DNA of 64,000 bases from contig NZ_CP104578.1 of NCBI RefSeq assembly GCF_036826855.1, positions 620,001 to 684,000 of the forward strand, read 5' to 3'. A program made the translations under genes and the position numbers. Source of the stretch: Streptomyces sp. SJL17-4. GTDB lineage: Bacteria > Actinomycetota > Actinomycetes > Streptomycetales > Streptomycetaceae. Positions 53,869 to 63,486 of the stretch are shown here, one piece after another (positions within the stretch are counted from its first letter, which is position 1; each line of letters starts with the position of its first letter). The notes under the pieces were generated by a model. That model searched no databases, had not been told where the DNA came from, and saw nothing but the letters and a program-made list of their open reading frames with translations.

Positions 53869-55280
53869 TCCTGGCCGCGGCACGGACGACGACCGCGACA
53901 CCGTCCGGTCCCGGCCGCGGGCGTGCCGGAAGCGGGCGAGGCCGTCGGCGAGATCGACCACGGGGTCCGGGTAGTCGTAGCGGGCCCTTTCGAGGCCGGG
54001 GAGCTTCCACGGCTCGTGGACCGCGGGGCCTTCGAGTCCGGCGAGTTCCGGTACCCATCGCCGTACGTACGCGCCGTCCGGGTCGTACCGCTTGCCCTGG
54101 GTCACCGGGTTGAGCACCCGGTTGGGGCGGCTGTCGGTGCCCGTGCCGGCCATCCACTGCCAGTTGAGCTGGTTGTTGGCGACATCGCCGTCGACCAGCA
54201 GGTCCAGGAAGTGCCGCGCTCCCTCGCGCCAGTCGATGTACAGCGTCTTGGTCAGGAACGAGGCGGTGAGCAGCCGCCCCCGGTTGTGCATCCAGCCCTC
54301 GTGGGCGAGCTGCCGCATCGCGGCGTCGACCACGGGGTAGCCGGTGCGGCCCGCACGCCACGCCCGGAGGTCGGCGTCCGCCTCCTTCCCTCGCCGCCAG
54401 TGGTCGTGACGGGTGCGGTACTCGTCGGCGGCGGCGTCGGGGCGCGCGGCGAGGACCTGGCGGTGGAAGTCCCGCCAGCAGAGCCGGCGTACGAACGCCT
54501 CGGCGCCCGGCCCGCCACGCGACCGGGCCCGGTGGACCGCCTCGGCCGCCGAGACGGCGCCGAAGTGGAGGTACGGCGAGAGGCGGGACGTCGCGTCGCC
54601 CGCGAGGTCGTCGTGGCCTTCCTCGTACGTGTCGACGCCCCGTGCCAGCCAGGCCGCGAGCCGCCTCCGGCCCTCCCGCTCACCGCCCGCGGCGAGGCCC
54701 TCGGAGACGGACGCGACGCTCGCGCGGGCCGGAAGGTCATCCGAGCGGACGCCTGGGGGCGTCCGGACCGCTCGCGGCGCCGCGAGCGGTTCTCGCAGCC
54801 GCTCGCGCGACCAGCGGCGGAAGTACGGGGTGAACACCGCGTAGTGGTCGGAGCCGCCCGGTGTCACGGCGCGCGTGGGCAGCACGGTGTCGACGGCGTC
54901 ATGGACGTACAGGCGCCGCCCGTCCGCCTCCAGGGCGCGCCGGAGCCGGTCCTCACGGCGTCGGGCGAACCCACTGCATCCGGCCGCCATGTGGACGTCG
55001 TCGGCGTCGGCCTGCCGCACGAGGGCGCACACCTCGGCGACGGGGTCGCCGGAGCGCACCACGAGCCGGCCACCGCGCTCGCGCAGTCCGGCGTCGAGAG
55101 CGGCGAGGCAGTCCGCGAGGAACGCGGCCCGGTTCGGCGCCGTGTGGCCGCCCGCGCGGGCCACGGCCGGATCCCGTACGAACAGGGGGACGACCTCGTT
55201 CCCCCGCCCAGCGCGGCACGCAGCGGCGGATGGTCGTGGACGCGGAGGTCCGAGGTGAACAGGACGACCGAGACGTTCAT
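53797..55280 (-). pseudogene. phr: Deoxyribodipyrimidine photolyase with frameshift
   Basis: A DNA photolyase (light-driven CPD repair, FAD plus antenna). The start is ATG after AGGAGC (MNVSVVLFTSDLRVHDHPPLRAAL). The frame breaks in a run of five G at 55201-55205; one more G would join it to VVPLFVRDPAVARAGG and give a 494-aa enzyme. The rest is intact: SRLSPYLHFGAVS, WMHNRGR and DVANNQLNWQWMAGTGTDS. The C-terminal 40 residues run past the usual end through a tandem duplication shared with the litR end. Either a true mutation or a homopolymer sequencing error. Confidence 0.82.
53840..53920. repeat. 41/40-bp tandem duplication at the convergent litR/phr ends
   Basis: CACGGACCGGCGACCGCGAC... 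at 53840-53880 recurs at 53881-53920 with a few changes. The first copy contains the litR stop; both lie in the photolyase 3' region, which is lengthened as a result. Confidence 0.75.
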
Positions 55281-55418
55281 GGCACCGCTCCTGGAAGGGA
55301 TCACCGACCGGCTCGGCGAGGCGCCGCGCCGCGCCGGTCCGATGGTCGCTCTACTGGCGTACGGGGGTCATTCGGCCTGCGGGGGCGCGCCGGATGCGGG
55401 CGACGGGCCATTCGCGGG

Positions 55419-56990
55419 CTACGGAGCACCACGCTCCGAGGCGGCACTCCCCGTGGGCTCGGGTCGCCCGGTCGTCCCCTCCGCCTCGCTCGCCTCCGCC
55501 GTCAGCGCGATGTTGCGGGCCATGCCGCCGAAGACCACGGCGTGGAACGGCGCGACGCTCCACCAGTAGGCGTGGCCGGCCAGGCCGTGGGGGTGGAACA
55601 GGGCCCGCTGGCGGTAGCGGGTCGCCCCGCTTCCGTCCCGCTCGGCGTACATCTCCAGCCAGGCGAGGCCGGGGAGTCGCATCTCGGCGCGCAACCGCAG
55701 AAGTCTGCCCCGTTCGATCTCCTCCACCCGCCAGAAGTCCAGCGAGTCCCCGGCTCTCAGGCGCAGGGCGTCGCGCCGGCCCCGGCGCAGACCGACGCCG
55801 CCGACGAGCCGGTCGAGCCGGCCGCGGACGGCCCAGGCGAGGGGGAAGGAGTACCAGCCGTTCTCCCCTCCGATGCCCTCCACGACCCGCCACAGCGCCT
55901 GCGGTGACGCATCGACGGTGAGTTCGCGCTCGTCGGTGTAGAGGCTGCCGCCCGCCCAGTCGGGGTCGGTCGGCAAGGGATCGCTCGGCGCGCCGGGCAC
56001 GGACGCCGAGGACCAGCGGGTGGTGGTCCTGGCCTCGCGAACCCGCCGGAGGGCGAGGGCGAGCGCCCGGTCGAAGGCGAGAGGGGCGTCGGGCGGGTCC
56101 GTCACCCAGTCGGCGATGTCGTGCTCGTCGCAGACCACTTCGTGCCGGAGCGACTCCGCGAGCGGGCGGGCGATCGACCGGGGCACCGGGGTGACCAGTC
56201 CGATCCAGTGGCTGGACAGCCGGGGGGTGAGGACCGGCACGGGGACGATGAGCCGCCGCGGCAGCCCGGCGACGGCGGCGTAGCGGCGCATCATGCCGCG
56301 GTACGTGAGGATGTCGGGGCCGCCGATGTCGAAGGCCCGGCTGACCTCCGCGGGCATGCGCGCGCTGCCGACCAGGTAGCGCAGGACGTCCCGGACGGCG
56401 ATCGGCTGGATCCGGGTGCGGACCCAGCTCGGGGTGACCATCACGGGCAGGCGTTCGGTGAGGTACCGGAGCATCTCGAACGAGGCCGAGCCGGATCCGA
56501 TGATGACGGCTGCGCGGAGGACCGTGGTGGGGACCCCGGACTCCAGGAGGATGCGGCCGACCTCGGCGCGTGAGCGGAGGTGCGGCGAGAGCTCCCGGTC
56601 GGGGACGCCGCGAGGGGTGAGGCCGCCGAGGTAGACGATGCGGCCGACACCGGCGGCGCGGGCCTGTCCGGCGAAGGTCAGGGCCGCCGTGCGGTCGGTG
56701 CGCTCGAAGCCGCGCCCGGCGCCCAGGGCGTGCACCAGGTAGTACGCGACGTCGACGTCGCGGAAGGCGGGAGCGAGGGTCTCGGCGTCGGTGACGTCGC
56801 CCCGGACGATCTCCACCTCCCCGGCCCAGGGGTGGTCGCGCAGTTTCGCGGGGGTGCGGGCCAGGCACCGCACCCGGAAACCGGCCTCCAGGAGTGCGGG
56901 GACGAGGCGGCCGCCGATGTAGCCGCCGGCGCCGGTGACCAGGCACAGCGGTGCCGGTCCCGGTTGCTCGTGCCTTGAGGCGTCGCTCAT
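55419..56990 (-). CDS. NAD(P)-binding SDR (NmrA-like) fused to DUF2867
   Basis: A 523-aa protein: Rossmann domain (VTGAGGYIGGRLVPALLEAG at the start, VYLGGL, YYLVHALGAG) and a C-terminal DUF2867 domain (about 340-490: GWYSFPLAWAVRGRLDRLVGGVGL). Such SDR-DUF2867 proteins often sit beside photolyase and LitR-type genes in actinomycetes. The function is unknown. Divergent from the MarR gene. Confidence 0.87.
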   Translation of the reverse strand: MSDASRHEQPGPAPLCLVTGAGGYIGGRLVPALLEAGFRVRCLARTPAKLRDHPWAGEVEIVRGDVTDAETLAPAFRDVDVAYYLVHALGAGRGFERTDRTAALTFAGQARAAGVGRIVYLGGLTPRGVPDRELSPHLRSRAEVGRILLESGVPTTVLRAAVIIGSGSASFEMLRYLTERLPVMVTPSWVRTRIQPIAVRDVLRYLVGSARMPAEVSRAFDIGGPDILTYRGMMRRYAAVAGLPRRLIVPVPVLTPRLSSHWIGLVTPVPRSIARPLAESLRHEVVCDEHDIADWVTDPPDAPLAFDRALALALRRVREARTTTRWSSASVPGAPSDPLPTDPDWAGGSLYTDERELTVDASPQALWRVVEGIGGENGWYSFPLAWAVRGRLDRLVGGVGLRRGRRDALRLRAGDSLDFWRVEEIERGRLLRLRAEMRLPGLAWLEMYAERDGSGATRYRQRALFHPHGLAGHAYWWSVAPFHAVVFGGMARNIALTAEASEAEGTTGRPEPTGSAASERGAP

Positions 56991-57149
56991 GGATCTGCTC
57001 CGTTCCGCTGTCGGTGGGGGTGCCGGGCTGCCCGCCGGCCGGGGGTTCGGCTTCCTCCTGCCGGGGCTGGCGCCTCCTCCTGTCCTCTTCCGCTTCTCTC
57101 CCGTTTCTCTTCCGCGGGTACGGCCGCTGCGGATGCGCGGGCCGGCTTC

Positions 57150-57155
57150 TATAGG
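57150..57155 (+). promoter_or_regulatory. -10 element for MarR gene, leaderless
   Basis: TATAGG lies eight bases before the GTG, with no ribosome site between, implying that the mRNA starts at or near the start codon. Confidence 0.45.
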
Positions 57156-57163
57156 CTGATCGT

Positions 57164-57658
57164 GTGGCCAGTACAGAAGAACCCGAGACCGGTGGGACCG
57201 CGCACGGGCGCGCGCCGGGTGATGCGCAGAGCTTCGCCCGCGCGCTGCGGCGGACGAACGGTGAGATCAATCGGCTGGTCCATGGTTTCGCGCTCGCGCA
57301 GGGGCTGCATCCCACGGACGTGCAGGCGCTCTCGGTCGTCCTGGACAGCCCGGAGCCGCTGACGCCGGGTCGGCTGAGGGAGCACCTGGGATTGACCTCG
57401 GGGGCGGTCACGGCCTGTCTCGACCGGCTCGAACGGGCCGGGCACATCCGCCGCTCCCGGGAGAGCGCCGATCGCAGGGTCGTCCATGTGCACTACGTGG
57501 AGGGGGCGAAGGCCGCCGCACGCAGCTACTTCATGCCGCTGGCGCAGGCGGCGGAGCGGGCCCGGCTCCGGTTCGACGCGGAGGAGCTCGCCGCGGCCGT
57601 GCGCTTCCTCGACGCGCTGAACGAGGAACTCGGCGACCTGCACGTGCCCCGCCGCTGA
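57164..57658 (+). CDS. MarR family transcriptional regulator
   Basis: A 164-aa winged-helix regulator (TPGRLREHLGLTSGAVTACLDRLERAGHIRRSRESADRRVVHV) of normal MarR size. It lies divergent from the SDR-DUF2867 gene and upstream of the MMPL pump. It may control either or both; the AATCTC...GAGATT palindrome before the MMPL gene is a candidate site. A MarR gene (litQ) is part of the S. coelicolor light locus as I recall it, so a link to light response is possible. Confidence 0.88.
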   Translation: MASTEEPETGGTAHGRAPGDAQSFARALRRTNGEINRLVHGFALAQGLHPTDVQALSVVLDSPEPLTPGRLREHLGLTSGAVTACLDRLERAGHIRRSRESADRRVVHVHYVEGAKAAARSYFMPLAQAAERARLRFDAEELAAAVRFLDALNEELGDLHVPRR

Positions 57659-57769
57659 CCGAGACGCCCGGCGCCTCGCCACCTCCTCGTCCCCCGGCAC
57701 TCTCTCGTCACCCCGCTCCAGGCGACCTCTCGGCACCCCACGCCCCCTCGCGCGGTCTCCCCATGCTTC

Positions 57770-57807
57770 AATCTCTCTCGATCATTGAGATTCTTTCTGC
57801 TTGAGAT
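57770..57807. promoter_or_regulatory. Palindrome and repeat before MMPL gene
   Basis: AATCTC (57770-57775) and GAGATT (57787-57792) form an inverted repeat; TTGAGAT occurs at 57785 and again at 57801. An AT-rich MarR-type operator/promoter is likely. Confidence 0.45.
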
Positions 57808-57846
57808 ACCTCTTCCATGTCGAGAGACCCCTGCCCTGGAGTCCGC

Positions 57847-59994
57847 ATGCCCCGCCCCCCTCGATGGGCCGCCCGCCTGCTGCCCCTCGTCCTGCTCGTC
57901 CTCTGGCTCGCCGTCGGCGGCGGCCTCGGCCCGTACGCGGGAAAGCTCGGGGAGGTGGCCACCAACGACCAGGCCGCCTTCCTCCCCCGCAGTGCCGAGT
58001 CCACCCGGGTGATCGAGGCCCAGCGGGCCTTCCGTCAGGACGGGACGCTCCCCGCGCTCGTCGTCTGGACCTCACCGGGCGGCGGACCCGTCGGCCCGGA
58101 GACACGGTCCGCGGCCACGCGCGCGCTGGCCACGCTCACCGGGCGACCGGGGGTCGTCGGCACCCCGACGCCGGCGCTCCCGTCCGAGGACGGGGAGGCG
58201 CTGCGCGGCGTCGTGCAGCTCCGCCCCGACCTCGGCGAGGAGCTGACGCCCACGCTCGGGGCGATCGACCGGGCGGCCTCCACCGTGCCCGGGACCACCG
58301 TGTGGCTCGCCGGGCCCGCCGCCACCCAGGCCGATCTGTCGGACGCCTTCGCCGGCATCGACGGACTGCTGCTCGCGGTCGCCCTGGTCACGGTGCTGCT
58401 CATCCTGCTGCTCGTGTACCGCAGCGTGCTGCTGCCCCTGATCATCATCGTCGGCGCGGTGCTCGCGCTCGCCCTGGCCTGCGCCGTGGTGTACGTGCTC
58501 GCCGACCACGACGTCGTCCGGGTCGACGGACAGGTCCAGGGCATCCTGTCGATCCTGGTCATCGGCGCCGCCACCGACTACGCACTGCTGCTCGCCGCCC
58601 GCTACCGCGAGGAACTCGCCCGACGCGACGGAGAGCGCGTCCCGGCCATGCGCGCGGCGCTGCGCCGGTCCGCCGGTCCCGTCACGGCGAGCGCGGCCAC
58701 CGTGGCGCTCGGCCTGCTGGCCCTGCTGTTCAGTGATCTGACGAACAACCGGGCCCTCGGCCCGGTGGGCGCCATCGGCATCGTCTGCGCCGTGCTGAGC
58801 ACGCTGACCTTCCTCCCCGCCGTCCTGGTCCTGCTCGGCCGCGCCGCGTACTGGCCCGCCCGCCCCCGCCCGTCCGAGTCCGGAAGCGGCGGCCACGGGA
58901 TCTGGCGCCGCGTGGCCGCTCTGGTGGACCGGGCTCCCCGCAAGGTGTGGGCGGTGACGCTCGCCGGGCTGCTCGCCTGCGCCGCCTTCGCGCCGGTCCT
59001 GGAGTCCAAGGGTGTTCCGCTCGACGAGATCTTCGTCAACGACGCCCCCTCCGTCGCCGCCCAGGAGACCCTCGGCCGGCACTTTCCCGGTGGGGCCGGC
59101 AACCCGGCGGTCGTGATCGCCGACGCGGCCGCGGCGGCCCGGGTGACCTCAGTGGCCGAGCGGGTCGAAGGGGTGGACTCGGCCGTGGCTGTCACCGCCT
59201 CCGGCCGACCCGGGGCCGGAGCACCGCTGGTCGTCGACGGACGGGTCCGGATCGACGTCACCCTGACCGACGCCGCCGACAGCGACGCGGCCGAGGCGGC
59301 GGTCGTACGGCTCCGCGCCTCCGTGCACGCGGTGCCGGGGGCGGACGCCGTCGTCGGCGGGTACACGGCTCAGCGGTACGACACCCGGCGGACCGCCGAG
59401 CGCGACCGGAGGCTGATCGTGCCGGTGGTGCTCGCCGTCATCCTGGCCATCCTGGTGGGCCTCCTCCGCTCCGTCCTGATGCCGCTGCTGCTCGTGGCCA
59501 CGGTGGCTCTGAACTTCCTCGCCACCCTCGGGGTCTCGGCCCTGGTCTTCCGTCACGTGTTCGGCTTCAGCGGCGCGGACTCCTCGGTCCCGCTCTACGG
59601 ATTCGTGTTCCTGGTCGCGCTGGGCGTCGACTACAACATCTTCCTGATGTCCCGGGTGCGGGAGGAGTCGTTGACGCACGGGGTCCGCGAGGGCGTCCTG
59701 CGCGGGCTGACCGCGACCGGCGGCGTCATCACGTCCGCCGGTGTGGTGCTGGCCGCCACGTTCGCGGCGCTGGGCGTCATTCCGCTCGCCTTCCTGGTGC
59801 AGATCGCCTTCATCGTCGCGTTCGGCGTCCTCCTGGACACGCTCGTCGTCCGCTCGCTGCTCGTACCCGCTCTCGTAAGGGACCTCGGCCCCGTCGCGTG
59901 GTGGCCGGGCGCACTGAGCCGGGGCACGACGGGGCCGGTGGGCGTTGCCTCCCCGGAGCGTGGTGCCTCTCCGAAGAACGCCTCCGCTCCTTAG
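57847..59994 (+). CDS. MMPL family transporter
   Basis: A 715-aa RND-superfamily membrane protein with twelve helices in two repeats (helix 1, extracellular domain, helices 2-6; then the same again). The Asp-Tyr pairs GAATDYALLLAARYREE and LGVDYNIFLMSRVREE are the MMPL proton-relay signatures. It exports lipids or hydrophobic compounds; the substrate is unknown. ATG at MPRPPRW is preferred (GGAG six bases upstream) over an ATG ten codons earlier without a ribosome site. Confidence 0.9.
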   Translation: MPRPPRWAARLLPLVLLVLWLAVGGGLGPYAGKLGEVATNDQAAFLPRSAESTRVIEAQRAFRQDGTLPALVVWTSPGGGPVGPETRSAATRALATLTGRPGVVGTPTPALPSEDGEALRGVVQLRPDLGEELTPTLGAIDRAASTVPGTTVWLAGPAATQADLSDAFAGIDGLLLAVALVTVLLILLLVYRSVLLPLIIIVGAVLALALACAVVYVLADHDVVRVDGQVQGILSILVIGAATDYALLLAARYREELARRDGERVPAMRAALRRSAGPVTASAATVALGLLALLFSDLTNNRALGPVGAIGIVCAVLSTLTFLPAVLVLLGRAAYWPARPRPSESGSGGHGIWRRVAALVDRAPRKVWAVTLAGLLACAAFAPVLESKGVPLDEIFVNDAPSVAAQETLGRHFPGGAGNPAVVIADAAAAARVTSVAERVEGVDSAVAVTASGRPGAGAPLVVDGRVRIDVTLTDAADSDAAEAAVVRLRASVHAVPGADAVVGGYTAQRYDTRRTAERDRRLIVPVVLAVILAILVGLLRSVLMPLLLVATVALNFLATLGVSALVFRHVFGFSGADSSVPLYGFVFLVALGVDYNIFLMSRVREESLTHGVREGVLRGLTATGGVITSAGVVLAATFAALGVIPLAFLVQIAFIVAFGVLLDTLVVRSLLVPALVRDLGPVAWWPGALSRGTTGPVGVASPERGASPKNASAP

Positions 59995-60020
59995 GCATCA
60001 GCACCGAACCGGGCGTCCGG

Positions 60021-60045
60021 TGGGGGGGGGTGGGGGGGGTGGGGG
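60021..60045. terminator. G-rich tract (possible quadruplex terminator)
   Basis: T-G9-T-G8-T-G5 lies between the convergent stops of the MMPL gene and gluD. It may fold as a G-quadruplex on the plus strand and stop read-through; an ordinary hairpin is not seen. Confidence 0.4.
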
Positions 60046-60960
60046 TCACTTGGACTCGTCGGTCGGACCCATGTGTTCGCCCGGCGTGGCCAGTTCCTCC
60101 ACGGCCCCAGCTCCGACGACCGCACCCGTGGACCTCTTGCCGCGCCGCAGCCGCCCTTCGAGCCAGGAGGCGAAGGTGGTGAGCGCGAAGTTGAGGATGA
60201 CGAAGAGCACGGCGACGACGGTGAAGCAGGCGATCGTGTTGGCCCCGTAGTTGGCGCTCATCGGGCGGACGGAGGCGAGGAGTTCGGAGAAGCCGAGCAT
60301 CGCGCCGCCGAGCGCGGTGTCCTTGACGATGACGACGAGCTGGCTGACCAGCGCGGGGAGCATGGCCGTGACCGACTGCGGGAGGAGCACGTACGTCATG
60401 GTCTGGCCCTTGCGCATGCCGATGGCCTTCGCCGCGTCGGTCTGGCCCGCGGGGAGGGCGAGGATGCCGGCGCGGACGACCTCGGCGAGTACGGAGGCGT
60501 TGTAGAGGACGAGGCCGGTGACGACGGCGTACAGCGGGCGGGTCTCCGGGCTGATGTCGGTGAACTCGGAGTAGGCCGCGTTGGCGAAGAGCATGAGGAT
60601 CAGAACGGGGATGGCGCGGAAGAACTCGACGACGGTGCCCGCCACTCCGCGTACGGCCCGGTGGTCGGAGAGGCGGGAGATGCCGAGGAGGGCGCCGAGC
60701 GGCAGGGCGATCACCATGGCGAGTCCGGCGGCGATCACGGTGTTCTTGAGGGCGGGGAGGATGTACGTCTCCCAGACCCGGGCATCGGTGAAGAACGGGG
60801 CCCACTTGGACCATTCGAGCTGGTTCTTGTCGGCGAGGCTCGCCACGACCCACCACACGACGGCGGCGAGCGCGACGACGAAGAGCAGCGTCCAGAGGAG
60901 GTTGCGGCGCCGGGCGCGGGGGCCGGGGACGTCGTAGAGGACGGTGGGCTTGGTCTTCAC
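60046..60960 (-). CDS. gluD: Glutamate ABC transporter permease GluD
   Basis: A 304-aa polar-amino-acid permease (HisM/GlnP type): long N-terminal cytosolic lead, KNTVIAAGLAMVIALPLGALLGISR, RAIPVLILMLF, and the EAA motif ARAGILALPAGQTDAAKAIGM. C-terminal tail of about 40 charged residues. Last gene of the gluABCD operon; it overlaps gluC by four bases (ATGA). Confidence 0.9.
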   Translation of the reverse strand: MKTKPTVLYDVPGPRARRRNLLWTLLFVVALAAVVWWVVASLADKNQLEWSKWAPFFTDARVWETYILPALKNTVIAAGLAMVIALPLGALLGISRLSDHRAVRGVAGTVVEFFRAIPVLILMLFANAAYSEFTDISPETRPLYAVVTGLVLYNASVLAEVVRAGILALPAGQTDAAKAIGMRKGQTMTYVLLPQSVTAMLPALVSQLVVIVKDTALGGAMLGFSELLASVRPMSANYGANTIACFTVVAVLFVILNFALTTFASWLEGRLRRGKRSTGAVVGAGAVEELATPGEHMGPTDESK

Positions 60961-61622
60961 CGTTTCACCGCCACCTTCTTGGCCACCCAGCCGAGGAACA
61001 GGCCGGTGGGCAGGGTCAGACAGATGAAGCCGAGGGCGAAGATCGCAGAGATGAGGATGAGCTGGGCCTCGTTCTCGATCATCTCCCGCATCAGCAGGGC
61101 GGCTTCGGCGACCCCGATCGCGGCGGCCACGGTGGTGTTCTTGGTGAGGGCGATGAGGACGTTGGCGAGGGGGCCGACGACGGAGCGGAAGGCCTGCGGG
61201 AGCACGATGATGCGCAGGATCTGGGGGAAGCTGAGTCCGATGGCGCGGGCGGCCTCGACCTGGCCGAGGGGGACGGTGTTGATGCCGGAGCGCAGCGCCT
61301 CGCAGACGAAGGCGCTGGTGTACGCGATGAGGCCGAGGACGGCGAGCCGGAAGTTGATCGTGGTGAACCGGTCGGCGCCCATGCTGACGCCGAGCGTCTG
61401 GAAGAGGCCGAGCGAGGTGAAGACGATGATGACGGTGAGGGGGATGTTGCGGACGACGTTGACGTAGACGGTGCCGAAGCCCCGCATGAGGGGGACGGGG
61501 CTGACGCGCATCGCCGCCAGCAGCGTCCCCCAGACGAGGGAGCCGATCGCCGAGTAGACGGTGAGCTGCACCGTCACCCAGAAGGCTCCGAGCAGGTCGT
61601 ACCCCTGGAGGAAGTCGAACAC
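60957..61622 (-). CDS. gluC: Glutamate ABC transporter permease GluC
   Basis: A 221-aa polar-amino-acid permease: RNIPLTVIIVFTSLGLF, SGINTVPLGQVEAARAIGLSFPQILRIIVLPQAFRSV (EAA motif) and LTKNTTVAAAIG. GTG start, 10 bp after the gluB stop. Forms the heterodimeric channel with GluD. Confidence 0.9.
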   Translation of the reverse strand: MFDFLQGYDLLGAFWVTVQLTVYSAIGSLVWGTLLAAMRVSPVPLMRGFGTVYVNVVRNIPLTVIIVFTSLGLFQTLGVSMGADRFTTINFRLAVLGLIAYTSAFVCEALRSGINTVPLGQVEAARAIGLSFPQILRIIVLPQAFRSVVGPLANVLIALTKNTTVAAAIGVAEAALLMREMIENEAQLILISAIFALGFICLTLPTGLFLGWVAKKVAVKR

Positions 61623-61632
61623 GACGGCCCGC

Positions 61633-62547
61633 TCACTTCACGACGACGCCGATCTTGGGGGCGGGTTCGTTCTGGTAGTTCGCGGGGCCGAAGTTCTTCT
61701 TGACCGCCGCGTCCCAGGAACCGTCGGCGACCATCTTCTCCAGGGCGGTGTTGATCTTGTCCTTGAGGTCGCTGCCCTTCTGGACGCCGATGCCGTAGTT
61801 CTCGTTGCTCATCTTGAAGCCGCCGAGCTTGAACTTGTCCTTGAACTGGCTCTGCGCGGCGTATCCGGCGAGGATCGAGTCGTCGGTGGTGAGGGCGTCG
61901 ATGACGCCGTTCTCGAGTCCGGTCAGGCACTCGGAGTAACCGCCGTACTCCTGGAGCTGGGCGTCGGGGGCGAGCTTCTCCTTGACGTTCTGCGCGGACG
62001 TCGAGCCGGTGACCGAGCAGAGCCGCTTGTTGTTGAGGTCGGACGGCTGCTTGATGGAGTCGTCATCGGCCCGGATCAGGACGTCCTGGTGGGCCAGGAG
62101 GTACGGGCCCGCGAAGTCGACCTTCTCCGCCCGCTCGTCGTTGATCGAGTACGAGGCCGCGATGAAGTCCACGTCGCCGCGCTGGAGCAGCGTCTCCCGG
62201 TCGGCGCTCTTGGCCTCCTTCCACACGATGTCGGACGGGTCGTGGCCGAGTTCCTTGGCGATGTACGTGGCCACGTCGACGTCGAAGCCGGTGTAGGTGC
62301 CGTCCGGGGTCTTCAGGCCGATGCCGGGCTGGTCGTACTTGATGCCGACGGTGATCTCCTCGCCGTTGTGGTCGCGTGGCACGGCTCCGGTCGCGCCGTT
62401 CGCGAATCCCGCGGAGGTGAAGGAGAGGACGACGGCCGCGGCGACGGCCACGGCGGCCCTGCCGGTCCTGACGGTCCTGCCGGTCCTGCCGGTCGCCCTG
62501 CGGGTCCGGGCGTCGGGCCCGCCGGTCCTGGTCGGGTTCATGATCAT
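61633..62547 (-). CDS. gluB: Glutamate ABC transporter substrate-binding protein GluB
   Basis: A 304-aa class 3 solute-binding protein: GIKYDQPGIGLKTPDGTYTGFDVDVATYIA and FIAASYSINDERAEKVDFAGPYL with the ligand contacts of glutamate-binding GluB. The Arg/Thr-rich N-terminus is followed by AVAVAAAVVLSFTSAGFANGA; unlike most GluB proteins no lipobox cysteine is seen, so it may be free or anchored otherwise. ATG after AGGGG; second gene of the operon. Confidence 0.87.
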   Translation of the reverse strand: MIMNPTRTGGPDARTRRATGRTGRTVRTGRAAVAVAAAVVLSFTSAGFANGATGAVPRDHNGEEITVGIKYDQPGIGLKTPDGTYTGFDVDVATYIAKELGHDPSDIVWKEAKSADRETLLQRGDVDFIAASYSINDERAEKVDFAGPYLLAHQDVLIRADDDSIKQPSDLNNKRLCSVTGSTSAQNVKEKLAPDAQLQEYGGYSECLTGLENGVIDALTTDDSILAGYAAQSQFKDKFKLGGFKMSNENYGIGVQKGSDLKDKINTALEKMVADGSWDAAVKKNFGPANYQNEPAPKIGVVVK

Positions 62548-62594
62548 GAGGATCACCCCTGGGGCTGCTGGTCGGGCGGCTGCCGTGCCGTGGC

Positions 62595-63350
62595 TCAGTG
62601 GTGGAGGATCTTGGACAGGAAGTCCTTGGCACGGTCGCTGCGCGGGTTGCTGAAGAACTCGTCCGGGGTCGTCTCCTCGACGATCCGTCCGTCGGCCATG
62701 AAGACGACGCGGTTGGCGGCGGAACGGGCGAAGCCCATCTCGTGGGTGACGACCACCATCGTCATGCCGTCCCTGGCGAGTTGCTGCATGACCTCCAGGA
62801 CCTCGTTGATCATCTCGGGGTCGAGCGCGGAGGTCGGCTCGTCGAAGAGCATCACCTTCGGATCCATGGCGAGGGCGCGGGCGATCGCCACGCGCTGCTG
62901 CTGGCCGCCGGAGAGCTGGGCCGGGTACTTGTCCGCCTGGTTGGCGACCCCGACCCGGTCGAGGAGGGCGCGGGCGCGTTCCTCGGCCGCCTTCCGGTCC
63001 TTCTTGCGGACCTTGATCTGGCCCAGGGTGACGTTGTCGAGCACCGTCTTGTGCGCGAAGAGGTTGAAGGACTGGAAGACCATGCCGACGTCGGCCCGCA
63101 GGGCGGCGAGTTCGCGCCCTTCGGCCGGCAGGGGACGCCCGTCGATGACGATCTCGCCCTTGTCGATGGTCTCCAGGCGGTTGATCGCCCGGCAGAGCGT
63201 CGACTTTCCCCCGCCGGACGGCCCGATGACGACGACCACCTCGCCGCGGTGGACCGTCATGTCGATGGACTGGAGGACGTGCAGGGTTCCGAAGTGCTTG
63301 TCGACCTCGCGCAGCACGACGAGCGCGTCTCCGCCTTCCGGGACGGGCAT
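62595..63350 (-). CDS. gluA: Glutamate ABC transporter ATPase GluA
   Basis: A 251-aa ATPase of the polar-amino-acid family: Walker [10 protein letters not shown], signature LSGGQQQR, Walker [13 protein letters not shown], switch [14 protein letters not shown] preferred (AGGAGGG just upstream). First gene of the operon gluA-B-C-D, which is complete. Confidence 0.93.
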   Translation of the reverse strand: MPVPEGGDALVVLREVDKHFGTLHVLQSIDMTVHRGEVVVVIGPSGGGKSTLCRAINRLETIDKGEIVIDGRPLPAEGRELAALRADVGMVFQSFNLFAHKTVLDNVTLGQIKVRKKDRKAAEERARALLDRVGVANQADKYPAQLSGGQQQRVAIARALAMDPKVMLFDEPTSALDPEMINEVLEVMQQLARDGMTMVVVTHEMGFARSAANRVVFMADGRIVEETTPDEFFSNPRSDRAKDFLSKILHH

Positions 63351-63486
63351 GTCACCCTCCTGGCTCACGCCCCCGCTTGCCGCTCCTTCTCACGTTCATG
63401 CTCCGCCCTCCGCCCGGCCCCCGCACTCCGGAGGGGGACACGCACGTGACCCCCGGCGGGGTGCCGGGGGTCGCGTGGAGGTGGAG

